In this document: positions 1 through 11,656 of the stretch, piece by piece
Numbering within the stretch: position 1 is the first letter of the stretch
Layout: every line of letters starts with the position of its first letter
Source of the DNA: Chamaecyparis obtusa
Lineage: Eukaryota > Streptophyta > Pinopsida > Cupressales > Cupressaceae
DNA length: 64,000 bases
Assembly: GCA_027943335.1 (NCBI GenBank)
Contig: BSBK01002933.1
Span: 1,806,501-1,870,500 of the forward strand
Reading direction: 5' to 3'
Notes under the pieces: model-generated
Databases searched by the model: none
What the model was told of the DNA's origin: nothing
The model's input: only the letters and a program-made list of their open reading frames with translations
Program-made: the position numbers and the translations under genes

Positions 1-855
1 CACACACAAATCTTTGATTTCATTATATGAATACCACTATTCAAGCCCTAAACGTGCCATTTCCCTAAAGCTCATCCAACATGTTTAAAATCACTTTTCC
101 AATATTTGTGATAAGAGAGATCATGCCAAAACACACATCACAATGTAACAACCATCTTTACCAAACATGTCGGCCAGGGGATAGACCATTACAATTTATT
201 TTACCAAGAATAGTCAAACACATTTTGACCAACTCAACCTTCATCTTAATAAAATGTCTACCTCAAATAATGTAACACCAACTCATCATCACAAATGAAT
301 TAAGACACATCAGCATAATAGGTAGAACATAGATAATTTGTCGCAATAATTACTGGTCTCCAACAGAATATCTACCAGTTGTAGCTCAGTAACACTGTCA
401 CATTGAAACAAATTTTGTAATAAAAAAATGCTTACTAGTAAACCAAATTAGTTGCGGTCATAACCTTGAGCTCAATATGCTATCAAGAACACAATTACAT
501 GATCGTTCCACCTACCTCATCATAGATTTGATAAACCAATCAAATCACTGATTGCTAGTCATAGACTGTTCTAGCAGTTTCCCTACCATACTTCAATCAA
601 TCATAACTTACAAAATTCATACATTCAACAATTAGGATCATACTGTTAACACTTGAAGACATTCCCAAGTCTCCCTTAATAATCCTGACCATTGGAACCA
701 CTCACAACATACTCTTCATCCTTCTCACATACTTGGAAACACAATAAGAACACTAGGTCAATACTTGAAGTCAATGACAACACAATAATTGACCATATCA
801 ACACTAAATCTATAAAATATTTTGACTTACTATCATTGCATCAATTATGCCAACA
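1..855 (-). mobile_element. 3' LTR (partial) of a Ty1/copia element, element A
   Basis: The stretch ends in GCCAACA at 855 and is followed at once by a polypyrimidine run (the polypurine tract on the minus strand). This is the layout of a minus-strand 3' LTR followed by internal sequence. The last 200 bases resemble the ends of the LTRs at 24090-24292 and 39840-40051, sharing phrases such as 'aggtcaatacttga' and 'caattatgccaaca', so element A is a diverged relative of the copia element at 15536-40051. The start of this LTR is outside the window. Short ORFs here are fortuitous. Confidence 0.75.
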
Positions 856-869
856 ATCTCCCCCTTTGG
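856..869 (-). other. Polypurine tract of copia element A
   Basis: On the minus strand this reads CCAAAGGGGGAGAT and lies directly against the LTR end. That is the usual plus-strand primer position for an LTR retrotransposon. The same core (AAAGGGGGAGAT) occurs at 17258-17271 beside another LTR. Confidence 0.75.
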
Positions 870-1180
870 CATTGATGGAAACACATGATTCAAAACATCA
901 CCGAATCTCCATCTCTAAATCAACTGAAACTATGTGTCCTCACCTTCTCTCTTTCACATTTGTCTCATCTATGTTCTCACCACTTCTCATTACATCTCTC
1001 CCCCTTTGAGAGAAATGCCAAAGAAGCCATACCATAGATCACTTCATCTCCTTCAATATCTGAACCACCGACTGCACCCCCTAAGGAGTAGCTCCTTTAG
1101 ATCAATCCAACATAGATTTTCAGTACAAAACATTGGATTGATGCAAAAACAACATTCTAATTCTTCCCAGGAAGTGGAAT

Positions 1181-1610
1181 GACCCACGACTTTCCTCTTA
1201 AATACTCAAACATATCCTTAGGTAGTGGCTTAGTAAATATGTTTGCAACTTGCTCCTTAGTTGGCACATGCTCTAACTATACCTTTTTCTCTTGAACTTG
1301 CTCTCTAAGAAAATGGTACTTAATTGTAATATGCTTGGTCTTAGAGTGCATCACATGGTTCTTGAATATGTTAATAGCAGTAGTATTATCACAATAGATA
1401 ACCACCAGTTCAATTACCTTTTCCTTAATACCTTCCAATAACTACTTCATCCAAGCAACTTGAGTGCAATTAATAGCAACAACAACATATTCTTCCTTTA
1501 TAGTTGATTGAGAAATACAGTTCTGCTTTTTGTCTATCCATGACACAAGTCTCTTTCAAAGAAAGAAAGCTCCTCCACTTATGCTCTTCCTATCATCCAC
1601 ATTACCTACA
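1181..1610 (-). pseudogene. Ty1/copia polyprotein C-terminus (RNase H) remnant
   Basis: The minus-strand translation gives the conserved end of a copia RNase H domain. It shows a 'YCDNTTAINIFKN' block with the RNase H aspartate, then 'MHSKTKHI', 'KYHFLREQV' and the terminal 'TKEQVANIFTKPLPK' box. Stops interrupt the frame, for example in the 'LEHVPT' stretch. Homology to the copia copy at 24590-25060 stops near 1610, where unrelated sequence begins, so the internal region is truncated and gag, protease, integrase and RT are missing. It is a dead fragment with no expected product. Confidence 0.8.
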
Positions 1611-2741
1611 ACCCAAAAAAACCTTGACAATACTAGTTTGATGAATGGGCAGGGAGTGGACTACGTGAAATATTATAATTACAACCAAAGAAAACCTTGA
1701 CAATGGTACATAATATTGGTTCTGTAGTTAGACAACAATTTCTATATATGTTGTTTTAATATTTTTTTTGATATTGAGTTGAATTTTTATACAAATCCAC
1801 AGATATCTAGTAATGAGTGTTGCACTGAGAAATTACAACCCTCCTATATTCTATCCACTATGTGAATGGTAAGAAATATTCACAAACAAGAATGTCTATA
1901 AGGCTAAAAATATGTAATAATCAAGGGCCTTGCCTTCATGACCTTAAGTTGATCAAACTTAAAATTGATACCAGTAGCTTCTATTTGTTGAGTAGGGGTG
2001 GTCAGAATACTAACCACACAGGAACCTACCATTACAAATAGTTAGAGAACTCCATGCGAGATTGAAGACAAATGAGATACATAATACATAGGATAATAGG
2101 ATATATAATATGCATTCTTTTCAAAATTTCAAATTAGAAAAAACAATTAAAATCTAGAAATATATATTTCCATATACATTTTTTCTTCTTGTAGCATCAT
2201 GTCTAGTGATGTTCAGAATGATCAATGGGAAACTTATGTAGGTCCCGATGGATAAGTTGGTTAGTTTCTTTCTCCATTGAAAACAATTCTATTATTTTTG
2301 TTTAAAATTTAAGTTACATTTCAAATGAATTTTATCCCTATATTTCCAAACCAGATCTTGACATTTCGGAGGTTGGGAATGGGGGATGACCACCAAGGAA
2401 TATATGTCACCTTTTAATATATGGCCCTTGATAAAGATGGATAAGGTAGGCCTAAAATCAATTACAAGTGTAATAGGATATGTTTTCATGTGGTTATGTT
2501 GTCTTGTTTAGGATTCATGATGATGAAGTTGTAGTCTTCAAAACCAATATCTAAACAAATTCAATTCAATTATATTTATGGGTTTACTCTTTGTTAATGA
2601 ACAATGACTATGTTTTGTTGTTTGGATTTTAGTTTGAAAACCCATATCCTTGAAAAAGAAATTCAAATAATTCATTTTATTTGTCTATACACCTTAAGAC
2701 CTAGGTATTTATTACTTAAGTATACTTTCATATACTCAAAA
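1611..2741. other. No recognised gene; possible exon-like fragments
   Basis: This stretch lies between the broken copia element A and the LTR element at 2747. I find no repeat partner in the window. Two pieces look exon-like on the plus strand. Near 2195-2255 a pyrimidine-rich TTGTAG precedes an open stretch (SSDVQNDQWETYVGPDG). Near 2356-2445 a CAG precedes another short open stretch. Neither has clear protein homology that I recognise. It could be old host intron or pseudogene sequence. Confidence 0.2.
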
Positions 2742-2746
2742 TACTA

Positions 2747-5711
2747 TGTTGGTAAACAAATTGTTCTTCTTTTTATACTCCTTTTATTTGCCCAATTTAT
2801 ATCAAAGAACAACTTTACTCAACAGTTGGGAAACTGTTTCTGAGAATATCTAGTTTCCCTCTGAATTGAGGTACAGCTCCCTATGTGAAAAATATTCAAT
2901 GAATTTTTTTTCAATTCTAATCCCTACTGCAAGTATGTTCTTAACCATAGAACAGTAGAGGAAACCGAGTTCCACCCAGGCAAGTGAAATCTTAGGCAGG
3001 ATTTAAATGCAAAGATGCTATGCTGATGATCTTCACAATCTTATGAATTTCCCAACACAGCAATATGAAAAAAATGCAAACTATGAAATGCAATTGAAGA
3101 ATGATCATGCAAATTATGAAATGAAAATGAAGTAGCTGAAGCAATTCCACAACCAGTTATAATTCTCTGATTATCCTACTGATTGGCTAACTTGAAAACA
3201 ACAAAACAAAACTCTGTTTATTTCCCCATCTTCAATTCAACACAATGAAACCAACATCAGATACAGATAATGAAAGTGGATGGTAAAATAATGGCACTAA
3301 ACTTGATTGACTCTGCAACCAGCTTCACACCAAAAATTTGCCGACCCCCTATACTGAGTTTATTACAGTATTTATAGAATTTCTTTACAACACATAGAGT
3401 TCACAAGAACAAATGACCTTCCACTTTCTTGAATACAAAGAGCCAAGAGACAACATCACCAAAATATGAGGAATATGTATCAACTCGATCCTGTCCTTTC
3501 ATTTTTTCTGAGAAGGAAAACTGAACAGTCTCCTGCCAAACCATATGATTCAACTTCAATTACAAATTACTCATTACCAACCTCCCTTAGACATCGTGCT
3601 CCATTATTAATCATTGCTGTTGGAGATTTTTATGTAGAAAGTCATGCATAATCAATCTTCAAACAATTGGTTATCCATCCTCTGATGTCAATTACATTGA
3701 ACCATCGAAACAACACTCTGACTGTTATTGAAATACATTGATCCTCTTATATTGTTTACTATAATAACTTACTATTGTAAAATGTTTGAAGCAACCACAA
3801 CTCACTATCCTGTGCATAAGTAAGAAGCATCAAATTATGAATTTTTGATGATCTGAACATATTAGGACCTTCTTCTACACATATTATGAAGTAAACTTAA
3901 CCTTTCGAAGCCTTGGTAAGCGTTTAGAAATCAAACTCTGCAAAAGCACACTTGCTGAGAGCAATTTCCACTATAGAAAAATCCACCACTTCTTTTCTTG
4001 TCTTAAAATTCCTTATGCATTTTCAAGCCATGATTCTTGAAGAAAAATATTCTTTGAGTAATTTTGAATCGATCCATATGATCGGATCGGATCAAACAAA
4101 GACTTCAAAATCTGCAACATAGAGGATGATAGGTTTTGGCACTGGTAAGTGCGAAAGGCTCCTTTATTGCGGAAAAAGCACCTGTCAAGTGCGAAATCCG
4201 CTTAGAGAATGCTTTGGGTGTATTTCCACCTGTCAACTTTTGATACATGGTGCTTTTAGCACATGCTTTTAAACCTTTTTAACAATAACCTTTTCTTTAA
4301 TGTCGAGCTCGAGTGTTACTCATTTCACCTTGTCGCATGATCGCAAAGCAATATTTTAATCCATGTGATCATGCGACCACTCTATGATTGGTCAACTCTA
4401 CAAGCATCTTCAGTCCCACCTAGACATGTGGAAGGATCCCACTTTACCGCCAAGCATCTTCGATGACTTACATTGTCGCATGATCGCATGGTATTATTTT
4501 AATTCTTGCGATCATGCAACTGCTTTATGATTGGTGCACGTGGACCCTAGCTTGGGTGTCAAAGAATCTTTCGTGGCTTTGAGGAATAGTGAAAACCATT
4601 GGTTTATCACTGCATATAGACCCTATGGACCCACCACCATGTGGCTTCATCTCGGAAAAGTCATAACTGTAGTCAAATGCTTTCGGACCCACAATTGGAA
4701 GATCAACGGCCATCGCTTCTTCGCATAGACCTCCAAGATTCTTTGCGAACATACACCCTCCGTCGGATGTAGGATCTTTCCCTACTCAGTTTATGCTGTC
4801 GCATTTGTGCTATTGGCGTAGGTGGGCCCCGGTAGACTTCATTGTCACATGATCACAATGGATTATTTTATTTCTTACGATCATGCGACTGCTTTGAAGA
4901 GAAGTAATTTAAACGTATTTTCATTCGTCATGTTTAAGTGCATGGGTATCTTTCTAACTTAAAACACGTGCTCTTTGAAACACTTAAATAATAACATTTC
5001 TTTTTATGCCAAGCTCGGTTGTCAATACATGTGGAAAAATCCCGCTTAGTCACAAAGCATCTTCCACATCATAGTGGCAAAGCGACTACCGCACACCTAC
5101 CAGCATTAACTATTTACCCTTTTTCTCATGATCGCATAGCTGTTATTTTATTCATGCGATCATGTGACTGAATAAAATTAGAGTATCTTCCTTGCCTTAT
5201 CTCCATTATTTCGGCTTCAAATCACAGTCTGCTTTCACTAATGGGATCATTAAGTTCCAAAGAACTTTAAAAGACACATTCAATGCTTAAAAAGGCTAAG
5301 ACCCAAGCTTGAAATGAGAACTTATTCAAATGCACAGTCACTACTTTGATCCATCTTTCTGATTCACTTTTCATTTTCTGTTCACATCAGTTTTGTCAGT
5401 GCATCATCCAAATGAAGAACCATTTTTTTGATTCCTTATAAGTGTCTAGAAATCATGGCCTCCAATTGCCATTCTGCCTAAGAAAGATCACCAATTAAGA
5501 GCATATTATCCTTGCCGGGTTGGGATCTATAACCTACCCAAAATAATGAAACCTTGAAAACACCCACCCGGCTTGAAACAAGATGGAAAATGAAGGAGAA
5601 CCTGGCAAAGACTTCCTATCCTAGGGAAGACTTAGACCTAGACACCAGACTGACTTGATTATATGATTCCAATATTGCCAAAAAAAATGGGTGACTGAAA
5701 GTCAGGCAATA
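2747..5711 (-). repeat. 3' LTR of element B
   Basis: Direct repeat of 8693-11651. It begins TGTTGGTAAAC and ends GGCAATA, where the other copy has GGCAACA (a C-to-T change). No good polypurine tract is visible next to 5711. Instead the adjoining plus-strand bases 5714-5729 read TGGCTCCGACTGGGGA, which resembles a primer site. ORFs inside the LTR, such as those at 4525-4752, are present in both LTR copies and have no coding signal I trust. Confidence 0.9.
4332..5168. repeat. Array of four hairpins in the left LTR of element B
   Basis: Four inverted repeats, each about 45 bases, lie at 4332-4377, 4475-4520, 4844-4889 and 5125-5168. Each has arms of the type GTCGCATGATCGCA and TGCGATCATGCGAC around an AT-rich loop of about 14-18 bases containing TATTTTA. 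Arms carry scattered C/T and G/A mismatches. The same four occur at the same places in the right LTR. Such an array could act as protein-binding sites or form RNA hairpins; its function is unknown. Confidence 0.85.
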
Positions 5712-6028
5712 GCTGGCTCCGACTGGGGAATATGTACTGCAAAGTGCATAGAGAATCTAGCATCTCTGGTTAAACAAGCACCTTAAGCATTGGGTTTTAG
5801 AGTCTAGACCAAAAAGAATAATGAGAAAGTGCATACAGGGAGGGCGGAGGGGAGCAGGGCAGATTGAAACAAAGCAAGAGAAAACAACTAACTAGCTAAG
5901 CAAGGAAAGGCTACACTAGACACACCAAAATTGGAAAAAAAAACATATTTACAAAAGGCGAGGAGACCTCACTAGTAGGACCAACAATAAAGAAAGGTTC
6001 ACACGTGGCCATTCACAGGAAGAGAAAA
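5712..6028 (-). other. 3' untranslated part of element B
   Basis: Lies between the end of the gag-type ORF and the 3' LTR. No coding signal is seen. It contains a purine-rich plus-strand run near 5836-5860 that is on the wrong strand for this element's polypurine tract, and the PBS-like 16-mer at 5714-5729. Confidence 0.5.
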
Positions 6029-8230
6029 TTATGAACCTCTTCTGAATAGAGGAAGATGCTTGATCAATTTGAAATAGGATTGGCAACCTCTGGCTACTCC
6101 TTCATTGTTGAACTTAAGCCCCAAAGCCTCTTGCAACATGATGACCCACAAGACCTTTCCAAACAACCATGCCTCATTATAGACTTCTGATTCATCTATG
6201 CTTCCATGTACATCTTTTCTTGCATACTCAAACTTCTGTGATGGAAGAAAATATTCAACATATTCTGGATGCATTACTGGAATATAATTCATTTCATCTT
6301 TTTTAGCATTATCATCTCCATTTGTTCTATCATTATCCTTAGTAGAGATATCAATGTTCAAATTAGGATTAACAAAGTTAGAATATTGAAAGTCCTTTAA
6401 AAGTGGAAAAGCCTCATACTGTTTGCAAGCAATGCCAATACTAACTTCTGATTCCAAATCGAAGCTGAAACAAGATGCATTTCCATTACTCATAGACTCT
6501 AACTTCTTTTGTGAAGGATAAAGATAATCATCAGATTTTGTATGTATTGCTGGAAAACAGTCACATATGTTTATTTCATTGCCAAAAAAATTGTCAAAAA
6601 TACCAGCCTCAGAACAATTGCAAGCATTGTTAACTTCAGATTTCAAGCCTAGGCTAAAATTGGATGGTTCTTTATTATCCACAGACTCTACCAAAACTGA
6701 AACATCCTCTTCATATTTAGCATTTGTCAAATCTGAAAAATGTTCCTCTGATTCCAAAACTTTAATATTTGAACTGACTGTAGAAGATCCACATGTGTCT
6801 GACACCATGGATTGATCATTCTTTGTTTCAAGATCAGGAAAATTTTCATCTAATTCTTTATCTTCCGCATGACGTTTCAACACTTCACCAGTCATTGAAA
6901 TCTTTTCCTCTTCAGCATCTACATTCTCAGATTTAGTAGGATGACCACTAAACGTAGCCAGCACATTAGTTTCATGAAAACATTCAGGAAGATAACATTT
7001 TGAAACAAGATCCCCATCTACTTCTATTTCAATTTTACTTGTCATCTCCTCAACCATATTTTCAGATTTCACTTTCCTTTCAATACTAAATTCATTAAGA
7101 GAATTAATATTTTCTTCAAGCCAAACAGGATCACCATCAACCTTTGCAAATTGAAAATTTTCAATAAAATCCAACTTTTCATGTTCTGAAGATGCATTAA
7201 CTATCGGGTTATTTTTATCAGAGGCTTCACACAAAATTTTATCTTTATCTTCTTCAAATCTGAAACTTTTTAAATCAGAAGTAAATGAAGACATGAAAGA
7301 AAAATCTTTATCTACTTTTCTTACCAATTCTTTATCACTAAAAAGGATGCCTTCATTTGCTGAAAGTTGTGCTTTCGAATCCTTCGCATCTTGTTTCTCC
7401 AAGTCTGATTCATATTCTAAAAATGAATTTCCAAAGTTGCCATTGGAATATGACTCAGTCTCATTGCAAATTGCTAATCTTTGCAAAGGTTTATCACTAC
7501 ATTCACTAGCTTGCTCTGAAAAGCTTATTTGATATGAATTATTGAAGTTTGGGAGCTATCTTTTCAAAGCAATCAGCTCATTAGACAATCTTTGAATCAA
7601 CTCTTCCTATGAAGTAGATTCACTAATGCTGGCTTCATTATGAATTTCATAACTCCATATACCTGTAGCAATCATGTCATCATCCAATTCTACAGCAATT
7701 TTTTGAGCTGCCTCCAAATCTGCAGGTCTAGATCTCCTTAATTCAAAGCCTATGTCAGGAGACATAGCACTGATAAAGAAAGTTTTCAAATTGTGTGCTG
7801 TAGGTCTATTTGCTGCTGGAATTCTATGAATGATCTTATTGAAGTTAGCAACAAAATCTCTCATACTTGAAGAAGACAACTTCTTTGCTGATGTCAGTTG
7901 AGTCATCAAATCATATTCATCTTCAACAATCTTGAAACGGTCTTCAAAAACTTCTCTCATGGTATTCCAATTTGTGATGGATCCATCAGCCAAATGATAG
8001 AACCAGTCTGCAGACGCCTCAATAAGAGTTTGAACAAATAATTGGACTACAACATCCTCATGATTGACACCTAAAACATTTATAGTTGTGAAGAATTTTC
8101 TTATGTGTTCATCGGTAGTAACTTTTCCATCTCCTGAGAATTTAGGTATATTCTTTCTAGAACCGGAAGGAAAAGGATGGTAGGCTACAAAATTAAGTGG
8201 TCCAATAGCAACTACCCAAGGTACAGCCAT
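6029..8230 (-). pseudogene. Ty3-type gag with long acidic C-terminal extension (two in-frame stops)
   Basis: The reading frame runs from ATG at 8230 to the stop at 6029, about 730 codons, broken only by two TAG codons at 7607-7609 and 7556-7558; both are explained by CAG-to-TAG change. Residues about 1-200 are a Retrotrans_gag-type capsid domain: 'IPKFSGDG' near the start, 'ADWFYHLADGSITNW' and 'FEDRFKIVEDEYDLMTQL' in the middle, then 'SMRDFVANFNKIIHRIP'. The remaining roughly 500 residues are rich in Glu, Asp, Ser and Asn with no zinc knuckle or protease motif, ending in a more ordered tail with 'EYVEYFLPSQKFEY' and 'NEAWLFGKVLWVIM'. The gag part would assemble particles in the cytoplasm. 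The role of the tail is unknown, and I do not recognise a family for it. Confidence 0.75.
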
Positions 8231-8692
8231 GTTTTATTCAAATTAATGAGAAAGATAATAATGTTACCTTGACCTTATGGGCAGCCAATTCTCTAGCTAG
8301 TTCTCCAAAATCTATTTTAATAGGCATGATCTTTTTTTACAACGGAGTCACCAATCTCTGCAAGTTAGAGATAATAAAATTTGAAAATGTAAACACTGGA
8401 CTTCTCAAACAAGGCTATGAGAACTAGAACGGAGTCGCCAATCTTTGAGTAGCAGAGAAAATAAACAATGTAGCTTGATAAATTAATATGTTCTTCCTCT
8501 TAGCCGCTAAAAACATGAGCTGGGAACTTGAATGATAAGAACTTTCAAATCTTTCAAACTCTGATACGAAAATAGAATTCTTTAGAAACACAGAGTTGCC
8601 AATCTCAAGCAGAGATAACAATAATAAAATTGAGTAAACAATCTCTCGCACTGATCTTCTTTTCCAACTCCCCAGTAGAGTCGCCAAAAATC
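8231..8692 (-). other. Leader of element B with repeated primer-site-like motifs
   Basis: The untranslated leader between the 5' LTR and the gag ATG. Besides the true primer site (8669-8686) it contains three further copies of the core GAGTC(G/A)CCAAT or its variant, at 8344-8355, 8431-8442 and 8592-8603 (plus-strand reading). Each is followed by a similar 'ctctgcaagttagagata'-like stretch. It therefore looks internally repeated, about 85-160 bases apart. An ORF of 87 codons on the minus strand here (8424-8687) overlaps the primer site and is unlikely to be a gene. Confidence 0.65.
8669..8686 (-). other. Primer-binding site of element B
   Basis: Minus strand reads TGGCGACTCTACTGGGGA, six bases inside the 5' LTR. 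This matches the primer-site type used by the Tat/Ogre branch of plant Ty3 elements, usually attributed to tRNA-Arg. It fixes the element as minus-strand and separates it from the initiator-Met-primed copia elements elsewhere in the window. Confidence 0.8.
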
Positions 8693-11651
8693 TGTTGGTA
8701 AACAGATTGTTCTTTTTATACTCCTTTTATTTGCCCAATTTATATCAAATAACAACTTTACTCAACAGTTGGGAAACTGTTTCTGAGAATATCTAGTTTC
8801 CCTCTGAATTGAGGTACAGCTCCCTATGTGAAAAATATTCAATGAATTTTGTTTCAATTCTAATCCCTACTGCAAGTATGTTCTTAACCAGAGAACAGTA
8901 GAAGAAACCGAGTTCCACCCAGGCAAGTGAAATCTCAGGCAGGATTTAAATGCAAAGATGCTATGCTGATGATCTTCACAATCTTATGAATTTCCCAACA
9001 CAACAATATGAAAAAAATGCAAACTATGAAATGCAATTGAAGAATGATCATGCAAATTATGAAATGCAAATGAAGTAGCTGATGCAATTCCACAACCAGT
9101 TATAATTCTCTGATTATCCTACTAATTGGCTAACTTGAAAACAACAAAACAAAACTCTATTTATTTCCCAATCTTTAATTCAACACAATGAAACCAACAT
9201 CAGATACAAATAATGAAAGTGGACAGTAAAATAATGGCACTAAACTTGATTGACTCTGCAGCCAACTTCACACCAGAAATTTGCCGACCCCCTATACTGA
9301 GTTTATTATAGTATTTATAGAATTTCTTTACAACACATAGAGTTCGCAAGAACTCATGACCTTCCACTTTCTTGAATACAAAGAGCCAAGAGATAAAACA
9401 TCATAAAAATATGAGGAATATGTATCAACTCGATCCTGTCCTTTCATTTTTTCTGAGAAGGAAAACTAAATAGTCTCCTGCCAAACCATATGATTCAACT
9501 TCAATTACAAATTACTCATTACCAGCCTCCCTTAGACATCATGCTCCATTATTAATCCTTGTTGTTGGAGATTTTTATGTATAAAGTTGCCCATAATCAA
9601 TCTTCAAACAACTGGTTATCCATCCTCTGATGTCAATTACATTGAACCATCGAAACAACACTCTGACTGTTATTGAAATACATCGATCCTCTTATATTGT
9701 TTACTATAATAACTTACTGTTGAAAAATGTTTGAAGCAACCGCAACTCACTATCCCATGCATAAGTAAGAAGCATCGAATTATGAATTTTTGATGATCTG
9801 AACATATTAGGACCTTCTTCTACACATATTATGAAGTAAACTTAACCTTTCGAAGCTTTGGTAAGCATTTAGAAATCAAACTCTGCAAAAGCGCACTTGC
9901 TGAGAGAAATTTCCACTGTAGAAAAATCCGCCACTTCTTTTCTTGTCTTAAAATTCCTTATGCATTTTCAAGCCATGATTCTTGAAGAAAAATATTCTTT
10001 GAGTCATTTTGAATTGACCCATATGATCAGATCAAACAAAGACTTCAAAATCTGCAACATATAGGACGACGGGTTTTGGCACTGGTAAGTGCAAAAGGCT
10101 CCTTTATTGCGGAAAAAGCACCTGTCAAGTGCGAAATCCACTTAGAGAATGCTTTGGGCATATTTTTTCCCATCAACTTTTGATACATGGTGCTTTTAGC
10201 ACATGCTTTTAAACCTTTTTAACAATAACCTTTTCTTTAATGTCGAGCTCAGGTGTTACTCATTTCACCTTGTCACATGATCGCATAGCAATATTTTAAT
10301 CCATGCGATCATGTGACCGCTCTATGATTAGTCAAGTCTACAGGCATCTTCGGTCCCACCTGGACATGTGGAAGGATCCCACTTTACCACCAAGCATCTT
10401 CGATGACTTACGTTGTCGCATGATCACATGGTATTATTTTAATTCTTGCGATCATGCGATTGCTTTATTATTCGTGCATGTGGACCCCAGCTCGAGTGTC
10501 AAAGAATCTTCTATGGCTTTGAGGAATATCGGCAGCCATTGGTTTATCATTGCATATAGACCCTATGGACCCACCACCACATGGCTTTATCTCAGAAAAG
10601 TCATAACTGTAGTCAAATGCTTTCGGACCCACCAGCGAAAGATCAACGACCATCGCTTCTTTGCGTAGACCTCCAAGATTCTTTGCGAACATATGCCCTC
10701 CGTCAGATGTAGGATCTTTCCGTACTCAGCTTATGTTGTCGCATTTGCACTATTGGCGTAGGTGGGCCCTGACAGACTTCATTGTCGCATGATCGCAAGG
10801 GATTATTTTATTTCTTGCGATCATGCGACCGCTTTGAAGAGAAGCACTTTAAATGTATTCTCACTCATCATTTTTAAGTGCACGGGTATCTTTCTAACTT
10901 AAAACACATGCTGTTTGAAACACTTAAATAATAACATTTCTTTTTATGCCAAGCTCGGGTGTCAATACACATGGCAAAATCCCGCTTAGTCGCAAAGCAT
11001 CTTCCACATCATAGCGACAAAGCGACTACCGCACACCTACCAGCATTAACTATTTACCCTTTTCGCATGATCGCATAGCTGTTAATTTATTCATGCGATC
11101 ATGCGACTGAACACAATTAGAGTATCTTCCTTCCTTTATCTCCATTATTTTGGCTTCAAATCACAGTCTACTTTCACTAATGGGATTGTTAAGTTCCAAA
11201 GAACTTTAAAAGACACATTCAATGCTCAAAAAGGCTAAGACCTGAGCTTGAAATGAGAACTTATTCAAATGCACAGTCACTACTTTCGATCCATCTTTCT
11301 GATTCACTTTTCATTTTCTGTTCACATCATTTCTGTCACCGCATCATCCAAATGAAGAACCAGTTTTCTGATTCCTTATAAGTGTCTGGAAATCATGGCC
11401 TCCAATTGCCATTCTTCCTAAGAAAGATCACCAATTAAGAGCATATTATCCTTGCCGGGTTGGGATCTATAACATACCCAAAATAATGAAACCTTGAAAA
11501 CACCCACCTAGCTTGAAACAAGATGGCAAATGAAGGAGAACCTGGCAAAGACTTCCTATCCTAGGGAAGACTTAGACCTAGACACCAGAATGACTTGATT
11601 ATATGACTCCAATATTGGCAAAAAAAATGGGTGACTGAAAGTCAGGCAACA
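8693..11651 (-). repeat. 5' LTR of element B
   Basis: Direct repeat of 2747-5711 with TG at 8693 and CA at 11650-11651. It keeps more CpG-containing hairpin arms than the left copy, whose differences are largely C/T and G/A. ORFs at 10303-10692 are counterparts of the left-LTR ORFs and are not supported as genes. Confidence 0.9.
10272..11107. repeat. Array of four hairpins in the right LTR of element B
   Basis: Hairpins lie at 10272-10317, 10415-10460, 10784-10829 and 11063-11107. The third is perfect: 16-base arms GTCGCATGATCGCAAG and CTTGCGATCATGCGAC around a 14-base loop. The fourth has perfect 14-base arms TCGCATGATCGCAT and ATGCGATCATGCGA. Because the right LTR is less decayed, it probably shows the ancestral form of all four. 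Confidence 0.88.
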
Positions 11652-11656
11652 TACTA

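Larger units (their letters stand above)
2747..11651 (-). mobile_element. Complete non-autonomous LTR retrotransposon, Ty3-type gag only (element B)
   Basis: Two near-identical 2.96 kb direct repeats (2747-5711 and 8693-11651), starting TGTTGG and ending CAACA (CAATA in the left copy), flank a 2.98 kb core. Five-base duplications TACTA lie at 2742-2746 and 11652-11656. The primer site beside the right LTR and a minus-strand gag ORF fix the orientation as minus. The core encodes a Retrotrans_gag domain with a long acidic tail and no protease, RT, RNase H or integrase, so it must have been moved by another element's enzymes. The LTRs are unusually long relative to the core. The near-identity of the LTRs indicates a younger insertion than most others here. 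Confidence 0.92.

Noticed and set aside
692..1182. Two overlapping plus-strand ORFs
   Set aside because: They lie across the LTR end and polypurine tract of copia A and have no coding features.
4525..4752. ORFs on both strands inside the LTR of element B, also at 10303-10692
   Set aside because: They recur only because the LTR is duplicated, they overlap on opposite strands, they span the hairpins, and the two copies differ as non-coding DNA would.
5714..5729. Plus-strand primer site suggesting element B is plus-oriented
   Set aside because: The gag ORF and the better primer match at 8669-8686 both point to the minus strand. I kept the motif only as an oddity.
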